Source of the DNA: Nitrospira sp. UBA5698 | Lineage (GTDB): Bacteria; Nitrospirota; Nitrospiria; Nitrospirales; Nitrospiraceae | NCBI GenBank assembly: GCA_002420115.1 | Contig: DIHK01000018.1 | Location: 212,416-264,086 of the forward strand | Length of the DNA: 51,671 bases | Direction of reading: 5' to 3' | Shown: piece after piece, positions 25,087 to 33,692 of the stretch | Layout: each line of letters begins with the position of its first letter | Position numbering within the stretch: the stretch's first letter is position 1 | Program-made: the position numbers and the translations under genes | Notes under the pieces: generated by a model | The model's database searches: none | What the model saw: only the letters and a program-made list of their open reading frames with translations | What the model was told of the DNA's origin: nothing

Positions 25087-25335
25087 ATGCCAAAAGCGGA
25101 TGTCACACTTGACACACTGGGGCTGTTCTGCCCGATACCGATCATCAACACGTCAAAGAAAATTAGAGAGTTGACGGTTGGAGAGGTCCTTGAAGTCCTT
25201 TCAAGCGACGAGGGTATCAAGAAGGACATGCCGGCCTGGTGTGAAACAACCGGGCATGAATTTGTGGGAGTTGAAGATGACACTATCAACTACCAGCCCG
25301 CCTATCGGGCGTTCGTGAGAAAACGGAAATCGTAG
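25087..25335 (+). CDS. TusA-family sulfur carrier
   Basis: 82 aa from the ATG at 25087, with GAGGAG just upstream. It has the TusA/SirA/YeeD signature: LDTLGLFCPIPIINTSKKIRELTVGEVLEVLSSDEGIKKDMPAWCETTGHE, with the persulfide-carrying Cys in CPIP (CPxP). A second Cys at AWCE is common in the YeeD-like subgroup. It carries protein-bound sulfane sulfur, probably with the DsrE protein upstream. No rhodanese or Dsr/Hdr sulfur-oxidation gene is nearby, so the donor and acceptor are open. Confidence 0.9.
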   Translation: MPKADVTLDTLGLFCPIPIINTSKKIRELTVGEVLEVLSSDEGIKKDMPAWCETTGHEFVGVEDDTINYQPAYRAFVRKRKS

Positions 25336-25390
25336 GGCAAACAAGCCACCTGAACTATACGTTGCTGCAGGAACAAAAGAGGAACGTAGC

Positions 25391-25561
25391 GTGGATTGGA
25401 ATGAGGCGCTCACGGGATTCTGGCGCGGGTTTTGTGGCGGCCTGTTCCTGGCTCTGCTGGGCTATGGTGTGTGGACCTCTTGTTCATCACGCAGTGGTGA
25501 TATCCACTCAAAACCTCCATCTTCAGCTGGGACGGATTCAGCGGTATCGGCCGGCAAGTAG
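25391..25561 (+). CDS. Small single-span membrane protein
   Basis: 56 aa from GTG at 25391, with GAGGA seven bases upstream. WNEALTGFWRGFCGGLFLA and LLGYGVWTS form one hydrophobic helix with a GxxGG core; the tail is polar (CSSRSGDIHSKPPSSAG). No family recognised. It begins 55 nt after tusA and could share its transcript. Confidence 0.5.
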   Translation: MDWNEALTGFWRGFCGGLFLALLGYGVWTSCSSRSGDIHSKPPSSAGTDSAVSAGK

Positions 25562-25702
25562 GCCGATCCTCAAGAAGCGATAGGACAGGTAATCGTGGCT
25601 CTCATAACACGATCATCACTGCGCAGCTCATGGACACGGATGGAACAGCTACTGTCGGTAGAGGCGATTGTAGGTTGCACACCTATGCCCAACACCCATG
25701 GT

Positions 25703-25873
25703 TCAGGACGAAAGCTGTTTACCCGGACTATGAGACCATCGGCACGTGTGCTGAAACAGGCACTTTGGACAGATATAGTGGACATAGGCCTCGTCGCCCA
25801 CCAGCCGCTTTCTCATAGGCACCTTGCACCAGGTGCAAAACCGGTCTGGTAGAGCAGTCACCTGTGTGGACAT
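25703..25873 (-). CDS. Small zinc-ribbon-like protein
   Basis: 56 aa from the ATG at 25873 (GAGG nine bases up). Two CxxC knuckles, FCTWCKVPM and YICPKCLFQ, are 20 residues apart, and one further Cys follows (HTCRW). This predicts a treble-clef or ribbon zinc site. It lies 18 nt downstream of the next minus-strand gene and is likely co-transcribed with it. Function unknown. Confidence 0.5.
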   Translation of the reverse strand: MSTQVTALPDRFCTWCKVPMRKRLVGDEAYVHYICPKCLFQHTCRWSHSPGKQLSS

Positions 25874-25891
25874 TCTAGTAGACCTCACGTT

Positions 25892-26119
25892 CTATGAAAC
25901 CGAGACAGCAGATTGAAGCGAATCAATGAGCCGTTGCGCCTGTGTCAGTGCGGCAGCTTCGGCCTCTTCAGGGGTTCTGTAGATGCCGTCGGCACACCCT
26001 TTCTTGCATCTCCATGCTCTGGCTCCAAACTCAAAAATGACATAGTGGCAGCTCCAATTTCCATTCGCGTGCCGCTCTCGTCGTCTCAACTCGATCCAAC
26101 GCTTCGTATAGTCCGGCAT
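25892..26119 (-). CDS. Small hypothetical protein
   Basis: 75 aa from the ATG at 26119, which has GGAGGGAGG upstream. MPDYTKRWIELRRRERHANGNW begins a strongly basic N-terminus; the middle SCHYVIFEFGARAWRCKKGCADGIYRTPEEAEAAAL has three cysteines and then a helix (ALTQAQRLIDSL). It could be a small nucleic-acid-binding protein with a metal site. No family recognised. First gene of a two-gene minus-strand unit. Confidence 0.55.
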   Translation of the reverse strand: MPDYTKRWIELRRRERHANGNWSCHYVIFEFGARAWRCKKGCADGIYRTPEEAEAAALTQAQRLIDSLQSAVSVS

Positions 26120-26239
26120 GGTCTTTCCTCCCTCCAGTGAAACCCAAGCACTGCAGAAAGTATGCCGTCGCGGAACGGGAAGAAAGCATACGTAATCCTT
26201 GAAAATGAACAGCGCTCGCAAGAAACGAAACCTGCTCTG

Positions 26240-26362
26240 CTACCTATTCAGAAGCAGCTGCATCCACACTGTTGGATGATCAGCTGATAGGCATCGGAGG
26301 TACTCACCCAATTCAACACCCCCAAGAGCGGCAACGCGAATAATGGTAGCCGTGCTGATCAT
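26240..26362 (-). CDS. Possible 40-aa peptide
   Basis: An ATG-to-TAG frame encoding MISTATIIRVAALGGVELG then EYLRCLSADHPTVWMQLLLNR. The composition is plausible but there is no clear Shine-Dalgarno and no recognisable family. Listed as a weak candidate only. Confidence 0.22.
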   Translation of the reverse strand: MISTATIIRVAALGGVELGEYLRCLSADHPTVWMQLLLNR

Positions 26363-26982
26363 TCAACTGTCGCCACGCATTCTCTGCTGCGTACTCAACA
26401 GCGGAGCAATTGAAGGGCTTTATTCTAGCCAAATGCCTCTGGCATGGTTTCTGCTTTCCCTGTATCACAATGATCTTCTCAGTTTCATTGCACGTTCACA
26501 TATTGCATCATCGTATGCGCGGACTAATCTACTCCTATGCTGATTCTCACGCCCCGTCCCGCTTCTCACCATCTCTGTCTCAGCTCATACCGTCTCGTAG
26601 ACGTCAGAGGCCGACGCATCTAAGCGTTTTCATGGCTGCCCCTTGCTTAACCAGGAAACCACCGACTCCCTGTCCGCCATCGTAGTATGTATGGGAGATG
26701 GGTAAAGCCGCGGGGAGCTTGTCTCAGCGAGGAGACGACACACGGGACAGTATCCCAGTTGACACGATGAGAGGTCCGTGAATGCATTCAATGCTCTGCG
26801 CTAAACAGTTTTGCATTCGAACGTTGGACATATCGGTGACGTAAGCTGGACGATTGCATCCCTTCCCATAAATATATTCGAGTGGGCGTGCATGAAAGAT
26901 CATACCGTGAGATCAACGGCACGACCATGGCAGGTCATGCATTAACGGTTTGTGCAGTTAGGTCCCGGAAAGGAGAGCCAAG
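26363..26982. other. Gene-poor stretch
   Basis: About 620 bases, the longest empty stretch in the window. No ORF with protein-like composition and no long repeat was seen. It precedes the PstS-like gene and presumably contains its promoter; the region 26,860-26,980 is rather AT-rich (ATAAATATATTCG). Confidence 0.45.
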
Positions 26983-27717
26983 ATGAAATTCTCTCGGGTG
27001 GTGTTTACGTTCTCTCTAATTGCGGCAACTGTGCAGGTGTCAATTCCTCCTTCAAATTGGGGGCAAGGGTATCAGAGAGTCGATTCCAATATTCCGCCCT
27101 ACCTGTCCCGCAATCCCATCTCAGGGACGATTACGATTGCTGCCACTGAAGGGACACAGCTATTGGTGCAGGCCTGGGCAAACGACTTAATTATTCAGCA
27201 TTCAAATCTGAAAGTTGCAGTAATACCGACCAGCGCCAATGCCGGTCTTGGCATGTTTCTCAATGGCAGGACGCAGGTCGTTGCTATGTGCCGTGCTTTC
27301 ACTCGATCCGATATCGCAGAATTTGTCTTGCACTATGGATACGAACCGATCGAAGTTCCAGTAACAGGTGCCACACGGAGCAGTGTGGATCGTGAGATGG
27401 CCTCTGTTACCAATTTGTTTTACAAGGTAAAAATGGAAACAATACCGACGCCGAACACCCTAGTGCGGAGTGGCCCGAATATCGAACAACCGCTGGAGAC
27501 TGTGGGGCTAGACGTCCGTGTAAGCCAACGGCACCTTTATCTCTATGTCGCTACACCTCCGAATTCATTTCCCGGCCAAGGCGAATCGGAACTGGTGCGC
27601 TATGCCCTCAGCCGGCAAGGCCAGCAGTTGGCGCGCGACCTTGGTCACGTCCCGCTCTCCTCTTCGGAGATTTCTCGGTCGAACTCTCGATGGTCATCCT
27701 GCTGCAATACGCCGTGA
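26983..27717 (+). CDS. Shortened PstS-like periplasmic binding protein
   Basis: 244 aa with a signal-like N-terminus (MKFSRVVFTFSLIAATVQVS) and GGAGA upstream. Residues about 45-125 match the first lobe of PstS-type phosphate binders: GTITIAATEGTQLLVQAWANDL, NAGLGMFLNGRTQVVAMCRAFTRSDIAEF, YGYEPIEVPV. The C-terminus (HLYLYVATPPNSFPGQ, LVRYALSRQGQQLA) matches the last beta-helix unit. About 100 residues of the usual middle, with the second anion-binding loop, are missing. It is probably a decayed or repurposed protein. No pst permease genes are nearby. Confidence 0.68.
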   Translation: MKFSRVVFTFSLIAATVQVSIPPSNWGQGYQRVDSNIPPYLSRNPISGTITIAATEGTQLLVQAWANDLIIQHSNLKVAVIPTSANAGLGMFLNGRTQVVAMCRAFTRSDIAEFVLHYGYEPIEVPVTGATRSSVDREMASVTNLFYKVKMETIPTPNTLVRSGPNIEQPLETVGLDVRVSQRHLYLYVATPPNSFPGQGESELVRYALSRQGQQLARDLGHVPLSSSEISRSNSRWSSCCNTP

Positions 27718-27794
27718 TGTCATGGGGCCGCATACCGTCCTGCAAGGCGTGACACAACCCATAGGCCATGCTCACTAATCGGAGAAAATCGCCG

Positions 27795-28868
27795 ATGGCG
27801 GTCCTTAGCCCTTTCAAGAGACTATTTGTGACCCAATCAGCGACAAGAGAATTCGTGTTCGTCAAGACCTTCGCGCGCATACGAGCCATCATGAACGGCC
27901 TTGGCCAACTTGGATATCACCTTGCGGTGCTGCTCCTGAGTGCCAGCATTGCTTTCTCCCTGCCGGCGATAGCACACACGTTTCTCGCGTATTGGGCACG
28001 AGTTGAAAACGACAAAACATCCCTGCTGATTTTAGAAGCGATCGTGGCAAGCCTCCTCATCATCTTCGTGAATGCCCTCCGTCTTGCCTTTGGTGACAGA
28101 GCGCTGGCCAAGATGGCTGTCGACGCCGGCCTGGTGTCGTATTATCCAAGCCATGCGCCATGTGCCCGAAAAACGATTCAGCAACTTAAGCAGACTCAAG
28201 GGGCGGGGCGAACCGTCATGGCGATCGGATCGAGCGGGTATGGAACATTGAGCGATCAGGTGGGAGATCTCGCGTCGGTCTTGGAACGCTGCACGGGAGC
28301 CAAGATCTTGTTGGTGAATCCGTATAGCCCGGTAGCCCGAGCCAGGATTTCTGCGATCGCCGATCCGGACTACACGGTAGAACTATTTCAACAAGAAGTT
28401 CAGCAGAGTATTGAACTACTGAAACGGCTACGGGCGATTGGGAAATCCGTCAGGCTTAAGTTTTATTCCGACCCGCCGCTCGTCAAACTGGTCATCCTGG
28501 GAGATTATCTTTGGTTGCAACATTACCATCCGGATTTGAACATCCGGACAATGCCGGAGTATGTGCTCAAGCACAACTCGAATGATCACGGCCTGTACAC
28601 ATTCTATTATCACTACTTCGTGCAGCGGTGGGGAAGCCACGAAATACCGGAGTACGATCTCGATACCGACGAGCTTGTGTATCGAGGCTGGCAGACCAAA
28701 GAGAAGCGGCGCGTTCCATTCGGGCCAGAGGAAGAGACAGACCAAGTCGATGTACCAAGCTCCTCCCTCCCACCTATTACACTTGGGCGAGGCCGCAATG
28801 TTCATTCGCAGCCTATGGGAAACAACGCAGAATACACAACTGACGAACGAGCGAGATGGACTTTGTGA
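27795..28868 (+). CDS. Membrane-anchored protein with a PLD-like soluble domain
   Basis: 357 aa from the ATG at 27795 (GGAGAA nine bases up; an ATG at 27768 is an alternative). Two membrane helices lie at about 45-65 and 75-100 (LAVLLLSASIAFSLPAIAHTF, LLILEAIVASLLIIFVNALRL). The C-terminal domain (about 145-310) reads TVMAIGSSGYGTLSDQ, ILLVNPYSPVARARI and SVRLKFYSDPPLVKLVILGDYLWLQHYH, an order reminiscent of phospholipase-D-like domains used in signalling proteins. No canonical HxKxxxxD motif is seen, so enzymatic activity is unlikely. It follows the PstS-like gene by 77 nt. Confidence 0.55.
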   Translation: MAVLSPFKRLFVTQSATREFVFVKTFARIRAIMNGLGQLGYHLAVLLLSASIAFSLPAIAHTFLAYWARVENDKTSLLILEAIVASLLIIFVNALRLAFGDRALAKMAVDAGLVSYYPSHAPCARKTIQQLKQTQGAGRTVMAIGSSGYGTLSDQVGDLASVLERCTGAKILLVNPYSPVARARISAIADPDYTVELFQQEVQQSIELLKRLRAIGKSVRLKFYSDPPLVKLVILGDYLWLQHYHPDLNIRTMPEYVLKHNSNDHGLYTFYYHYFVQRWGSHEIPEYDLDTDELVYRGWQTKEKRRVPFGPEEETDQVDVPSSSLPPITLGRGRNVHSQPMGNNAEYTTDERARWTL

Positions 28869-29241
28869 CCAGTCTGCTGAGATGAGAGCCGACCATAATA
28901 AAGAGAGTCTGAGAATGTTGAACGCCTAGCTGAATATTGACTTGAGTGTTCCAGCAAAAACGGCGATGTTCATAAACTGATTGTTGTGCCGACGACAATC
29001 CTAAACTTGTCCGTGCTTCTCAGTGCGGAATGACGAATCAAGAAAGAGGCATCTTTAGACGGCCTGCGGTACGTGAGAAGGCATAGACTCCAAGCTGTTC
29101 AACGGCGGCACACAACACCTGGTAGCACGGGTAGCATTGTTCAACCAGCGGATTACGCCCATGAACCGAATCGAGTATCGCCCACTCTAGGCTTGTACAA
29201 GGCACTTTTTCACATGAGGGACCGGCACGAAAGGGAACTGG
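28869..29241. other. Gene-poor stretch
   Basis: About 370 bases between convergent genes. No supported ORF or hairpin with a U run was seen. Confidence 0.4.
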
Positions 29242-29634
29242 TTAGTAGTTCTTCGCTTCGCCCTGCCAGAGCAGGTCATACCCGAGTTCCTTGGTATCTG
29301 AGCACATGGCAGTTAATTTGCTGAATGTATTTCTAAAGATTTGGTCGGCGTGAGATTTCTCGTGCTCCTCAAATGAACGCCAATACGTCACAATGGCATA
29401 ATGCTCCTCATGCTTCCTGGACTCATTGAGGGAACCCTCGTCTGATACGAGGCCGGAGAACTTGAACACCTGCCCTGCTATAAACCCTCCTTTGTCGCCG
29501 CCATAGGTATCCTTGACGACACTGCAGAGCTCCCCGACTGCCACTTCTACATCCTCAAAGGTGACGCCGGGTTTGAGCGTCACGGTGTTGAACAGCATCT
29601 TGGCCCCGTAGGGGATAGTGATCGGCCCGAACAT
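29242..29634 (-). CDS. Dimeric alpha/beta-barrel (ABM-like) protein
   Basis: 130 aa; GGAGGATGCC precedes the ATG. MLFNTVTLKPGVTFEDVEVAVGELCSVVKDTY, FKFSGLVSDEG and EEHYAIVTYWRSFEEHEKSHADQIFRNTFSKL show the ferredoxin-like ABM layout: a metric strand, then a W-S-F-E-E-H helix start. These proteins range from monooxygenases to heme-degrading or stress proteins. No catalytic residue can be assigned. It is monocistronic, upstream of nothing, and convergent with the membrane protein gene. Confidence 0.62.
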   Translation of the reverse strand: MFGPITIPYGAKMLFNTVTLKPGVTFEDVEVAVGELCSVVKDTYGGDKGGFIAGQVFKFSGLVSDEGSLNESRKHEEHYAIVTYWRSFEEHEKSHADQIFRNTFSKLTAMCSDTKELGYDLLWQGEAKNY

Positions 29635-29835
29635 GGCATCCTCCTATAAACGAACGATGACGGTTGAGGGACTGTCCTAAAAATGCCACGATCAACTACT
29701 CGGCTGACAACCTGGCTGGCTCATCATGGCCGATAGCGTTGAACGCTCTCCCGCATGACCGAAATCAAACCTCGCCCTTATATGCACACCCCACACCGCC
29801 CCTCCGTCATCCCATCAGACGGGGTGAGTCATCGA

Positions 29836-30924
29836 CTATCGCCGCCCCGTACTCTCTGGCCCCAGCACACCGTACCGAATCAGGCGATCGCGTACAATGT
29901 TTCGGCTGATGCCGAGCAACCGAGCCGTGCGAACTTGGTTCTGCTCACAATATGCATAGGCTCTACGAATAACCGTCTCGTCGATCGATCGATAGAGAGT
30001 TGGCCAACTCGTGCCGTCATCAAAAATCTGATCCAGCGCCGCTTCAAGTGGTGATAGCGGTAGTGTCGGAGATTCCTCGGGGCCCTTCGTGCGTGATACC
30101 GGCAGCCGAAGATCCTCCGGACGCACGCCGCCTCCCGCACACACCAGAAGCGCATGGTGGATGGTGTTTTCGAGTTCGCGAATGTTGCCCGGCCAAGGAT
30201 AGGCAAGGAGGGCCCGCACGGTTTCAGGCACCATTTCCACATGTTCATGCCCGAGCCTTGGCCCATAGATGTTCAAGAAATGCTGAACCAACGGAACGAT
30301 ATCGCCCCGACGCTCTCGCAGCGGCGGAAGATCAAGCGTGGCGACTTTCAACCGGTAATAGAGATCACCTCGAAACCGTCCGGCGGCGACGGCCTCGTCA
30401 AGTTTGACATTGGTGGCGGCGATTAGTCGTGCATCAATGGGAATCGGACGACGGGAACCGATTCGTACGACTTCTCGCTCTTGAATCACTCGCAGCAGTT
30501 TGGCCTGCAGAGGAAGCGGAAGGTCTCCGATTTCGTCCAAAAACAAACTGCCGCCCTTTGCCGCCTCAAACCATCCTGGTTTGTCTCCCACTGCCCCGGT
30601 AAATGAACCCCGTTCATAGCCGAACAATTCGCTTTCCATCAGCGACTCGTTGATGGCGGCGCAATTGAACGCCACGAATGGACCTGCATGACGGGTGCTT
30701 AGTTCATGAATATGGCGGGCAATCAACTCTTTCCCGGTACCGGTCTCGCCGATGATGAGCACCGTGGCCTCGCTGGCCGCGACACGTTGTGCCTGGGCAA
30801 GCAAGGCCCTGGAAATCGGATCTTCAAATACCAGACAGCTGGCGCGAACAGACAGCGCCAGTGCGTGGGGGTCGGACGCCTGAACGATCGGATTCGGAAC
30901 ACTCGATGGAAGAGAATTCGACAT
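29836..30924 (-). CDS. Sigma-54-dependent activator, SfnR-like
   Basis: 362 aa, without receiver, GAF or PAS domain: only a ~30-residue leader (DPHALALSVRASCLVFEDPISRALL) precedes the AAA+ domain. Walker A GETGTGKE, the sigma-54-contact loop as GSFTGA (Ala to Ser), Walker B GGSLFLDEIGDLP, and a Fis-type HTH (RTARLLGISRNIVRDRL). Length and the LVFEDPxSRALL opening closely match SfnR, which controls organosulfur use in pseudomonads under sulfate limitation. As the last gene of the minus-strand sulfur run, it starts 18 nt past the epsC stop. Its activity would be set by expression level or an unseen partner. Confidence 0.85.
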   Translation of the reverse strand: MSNSLPSSVPNPIVQASDPHALALSVRASCLVFEDPISRALLAQAQRVAASEATVLIIGETGTGKELIARHIHELSTRHAGPFVAFNCAAINESLMESELFGYERGSFTGAVGDKPGWFEAAKGGSLFLDEIGDLPLPLQAKLLRVIQEREVVRIGSRRPIPIDARLIAATNVKLDEAVAAGRFRGDLYYRLKVATLDLPPLRERRGDIVPLVQHFLNIYGPRLGHEHVEMVPETVRALLAYPWPGNIRELENTIHHALLVCAGGGVRPEDLRLPVSRTKGPEESPTLPLSPLEAALDQIFDDGTSWPTLYRSIDETVIRRAYAYCEQNQVRTARLLGISRNIVRDRLIRYGVLGPESTGRR

Positions 30925-30942
30925 ACGATGCTTACCAAGCCT

Positions 30943-31917
30943 CTAGATGCTCCACTGGCCCACTCGTTCATCAATCGACTTGGCCTGAATCGTAGCAGAT
31001 GTGCGCATTTGTGCCTGAACGACATGACTTCTCGCCGGTACGCTTTGTGTCAACCAGACGTTTCCCCCGATGATTGACCCTTTCCCGATTGTGATGCGAC
31101 CGAGAATCGTTGCACCGGCATAGATCACCACATCATCCTCCACGATCGGATGGCGTGGCTCACCTTTGATCAACACTCCGTCGTCGCCTTCCTCAAACTT
31201 CTTCGCGCCGAGCGTGACGGCTTGATAGAGTCTGACCCGCTGCCCGATGAGAGCCGTCTCACCGATGACCACTCCTGTTCCGTGATCGATAAAAAAATGG
31301 CTCCCGATCTCGGCAGCCGGATGAATATCAATGCCGGTCGATGAATGGGCGATATCGGATATCAAGCGAGCAATCAATGGCATCCCGAGCCTCTGCAACG
31401 CATGGGCGAGGCGGTAATAGATGATGGCGGTCATACCGGGGTAACACAGTAGAATCTCGGATGCACTGGTTGCCGCCGGGTCTCCCCTGTACGCCGCATC
31501 CAAATCCGTAAACAACAGCCCCCGAATAGCCGGGAGCTGTCGAGCAAAGGCGGCGGTCAATTCCCCCGCCTGGCTGGCAATCGCCTGATCTGCTTGTTCT
31601 TCCAAGCTATGCCCAAACTGCAATCCTCGGCGAACCTGCTCTTGCAGAAGCGGCAGGGTCTGATTGAGCGTGTGGCCGACGAAGTAGTCGACGTTCGTCT
31701 CATTCAGGTCGGCCCGCCCGTAGTGTGTCGGGAACAACGCACCACACAAACCTTCGACAATGCCAAGGAGCACTTTTCTCGAAGGCAATTCCCGAATCAG
31801 ACCGTGCAGCCTGATGTTATGTGTCAATTCACGAGACGCTCGAAGCTCCCTCACGATCTGATCGAGATTCCACGTCACAGTACCGCTCTTTTTCCCCGTC
31901 GTTACCTTGACGTCCAT
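30943..31917 (-). CDS. cysE: Serine O-acetyltransferase, EpsC type
   Basis: 324 aa. The N-terminal helical domain (about 1-165) is followed by a left-handed beta helix with hexapeptide repeats: IDIHPAAEIGSHFFIDHGTGVVIGETALIGQRVRLYQAVTLGA, then EDDVVIYAGATILGRITIGKGSIIGGNVWLTQSVPA. The catalytic DH pair is in FFIDHGTG. It makes O-acetylserine for cysteine synthesis. EpsC-type enzymes have the longer helical domain and are typical of cyanobacteria and Nitrospirota. It follows the cargo desulfurase by 3 nt. Confidence 0.93.
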   Translation of the reverse strand: MDVKVTTGKKSGTVTWNLDQIVRELRASRELTHNIRLHGLIRELPSRKVLLGIVEGLCGALFPTHYGRADLNETNVDYFVGHTLNQTLPLLQEQVRRGLQFGHSLEEQADQAIASQAGELTAAFARQLPAIRGLLFTDLDAAYRGDPAATSASEILLCYPGMTAIIYYRLAHALQRLGMPLIARLISDIAHSSTGIDIHPAAEIGSHFFIDHGTGVVIGETALIGQRVRLYQAVTLGAKKFEEGDDGVLIKGEPRHPIVEDDVVIYAGATILGRITIGKGSIIGGNVWLTQSVPARSHVVQAQMRTSATIQAKSIDERVGQWSI

Positions 31918-31920
31918 CGA

Positions 31921-33687
31921 TCATGCCCTTCTCAATTTATGCAACACCTCGACCAACACGTTGATTTCCTCGTAGGTATTGTAGAACGCCAGCGAGGGTC
32001 GGACTGTCCCTTCTTGTCCGAACCGACGCACGGTCGGTTGGGCACAATGGTGGCCGGACCGTACTGCAATGCCGTGTCGATCCAAGTATTGTCCCACTCG
32101 CTCATTCGGGATCCCGTCCATGACAAAGGACAGGACGCTGGCTTTGGTTGCGGCCGTTCCAATGGGACGAAGCCCGCGTACAGACGCAAGCGCCTGCGTC
32201 GCATACTCAAGAAGCTCATGTTCGTATGCAGCGATCGCGGGCATGCCAATACGAGTGAGGTAGTCGACCGCCGCGCCCAGACCGATGACACCGGCGATGT
32301 CCGGAGTGCCCGCCTCAAACTTTTGGGGACTTCCCTGATAGGTTGTGTGCTCGAATGTGACATCACGGATCATGTTGCCGCCGCCCTGATAAGGCGGCAT
32401 CTCCTCAAGCAGCGGCAATTTACCGTACAGCACCCCAATGCCCGTCGGCCCAAAGAGCTTGTGACCGGAAAAGACGAAGAAGTCACAACCGAGAGTCTGT
32501 ACATTGATGGGCAGATGAGGGATCGATTGTGCACCGTCCACTAATACGCGAGCACCGTGAGCGCGGGCCAGTCCTACGATCGTTTCAATCGGATTGATCG
32601 TGCCCAAAGCATTGGAAACGTGTGTGACGGCCACCAGTTTGGTACGAGGACCGAGAAGGGAGGCGAAGGCGTCGAGGATCAATTCACCGTCGTCATTGAT
32701 GGGAGCGATACGAAGCACGGCTCCGGTCTGTTGGGCCAAGAGTTGCCAGGGGACAATGTTCGCGTGGTGTTCCATCGTCGTCAGAAGGATTTCATCCCCC
32801 GCGTGGATATGGGCACGCCCATACGTCTGGGCGACCAGGTTAATGGCCTCCGTCGTTCCGCGGACAAAAATGATTTCCTTGCTGTCAGCAGCTCCGATAA
32901 ACTGACGGACTTTTTCCCGTCCGCTTTCATAGAGCTCGGTCGAGCGGGCCGCCAACGCATGGGCGGCACGATGAATATTGGAGTTGTCCTGTCTGTAGAA
33001 ACGTGACGTCGCCTCGATGACATCTCGAGGTTTCTGGGTTGTGGCGGCATTATCGAACCAGATGAGCGGGTGGCCGTGCACTCGTTGATGCAAGATGGGA
33101 AAGTCACGCCTGATTGCATCGACCTCTACTAACGACAGTGCCTGAGTGCCTGAGGATTCCCCTGATACCAAACCACCCCGCTGATCAGGCTCAGGCAGAA
33201 AGTAGAACCCCGAGGGAGATCCGACCGTTTGGGCGTAGACATCCGTCGCTTTGAAACTCCCATTGCACCGAGGCTCACCGAATGGATAGACCTCGGGAGA
33301 GTCCGGCAGATGTTCCCCCGAGTCAAGGTCGTCTCCAGACCGAGCGGTAGCTGAACGAGACGGCTGCTCGGTCCATCCTGATTCCGGGTAGGCTGCCGTG
33401 GCTGAGGGATATCCTCCCGCCAAGGTTGTATGGTCCGGCTTCTCCGCCGAAAACGCTGCCGGCGTGGTCGGAAATGTCGGGGGCGTTCCCGCTATGCCGG
33501 ACAATCCATCCGGTATTCCTATGAATGCCGTTGGCACGATCGGGGCCGAGGACGACGCTCCCTGAAGCGGCGAGGATGATTGAGCCAGGCCGATGGATTC
33601 CCTGTACGACTCATTGGCCAATCGGGTGATCAACGCCGTACCGAATGGATCGTGAGTATCAGTAATCGAATTATGCGCGTTAGTCAT
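31921..33687 (-). CDS. sufS: Cysteine desulfurase with encapsulin cargo extension
   Basis: 588 aa against about 400 for ordinary SufS. Residues 185-588 are a type II desulfurase: TEHHAN-type MEHHANIVPW (303-313), PLP lysine K410 in FSGHKLFGP, catalytic C548 in RSGHHCAQP. Residues 1-184 are Pro/Ser/Gly/Ala-rich and predicted disordered, with short conserved-looking islands: ALITRLANESYRES (18-31), YPESGW (100-105) and FYFLPEPDQRGG (161-172). The first resembles the LARLANEF element described in cargo of SrpI encapsulins. The shell gene lies 5 nt upstream. It presumably removes sulfur from cysteine inside the capsid. Confidence 0.93.
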   Translation of the reverse strand: MTNAHNSITDTHDPFGTALITRLANESYRESIGLAQSSSPLQGASSSAPIVPTAFIGIPDGLSGIAGTPPTFPTTPAAFSAEKPDHTTLAGGYPSATAAYPESGWTEQPSRSATARSGDDLDSGEHLPDSPEVYPFGEPRCNGSFKATDVYAQTVGSPSGFYFLPEPDQRGGLVSGESSGTQALSLVEVDAIRRDFPILHQRVHGHPLIWFDNAATTQKPRDVIEATSRFYRQDNSNIHRAAHALAARSTELYESGREKVRQFIGAADSKEIIFVRGTTEAINLVAQTYGRAHIHAGDEILLTTMEHHANIVPWQLLAQQTGAVLRIAPINDDGELILDAFASLLGPRTKLVAVTHVSNALGTINPIETIVGLARAHGARVLVDGAQSIPHLPINVQTLGCDFFVFSGHKLFGPTGIGVLYGKLPLLEEMPPYQGGGNMIRDVTFEHTTYQGSPQKFEAGTPDIAGVIGLGAAVDYLTRIGMPAIAAYEHELLEYATQALASVRGLRPIGTAATKASVLSFVMDGIPNERVGQYLDRHGIAVRSGHHCAQPTVRRFGQEGTVRPSLAFYNTYEEINVLVEVLHKLRRA

Positions 33688-33692
33688 CGTGA

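Noticed and set aside
26343..26685. Two overlapping plus-strand ORFs of 66 and 91 aa
   Set aside because: No Shine-Dalgarno, low-complexity Ser/Cys/Leu composition, and the frames overlap each other.
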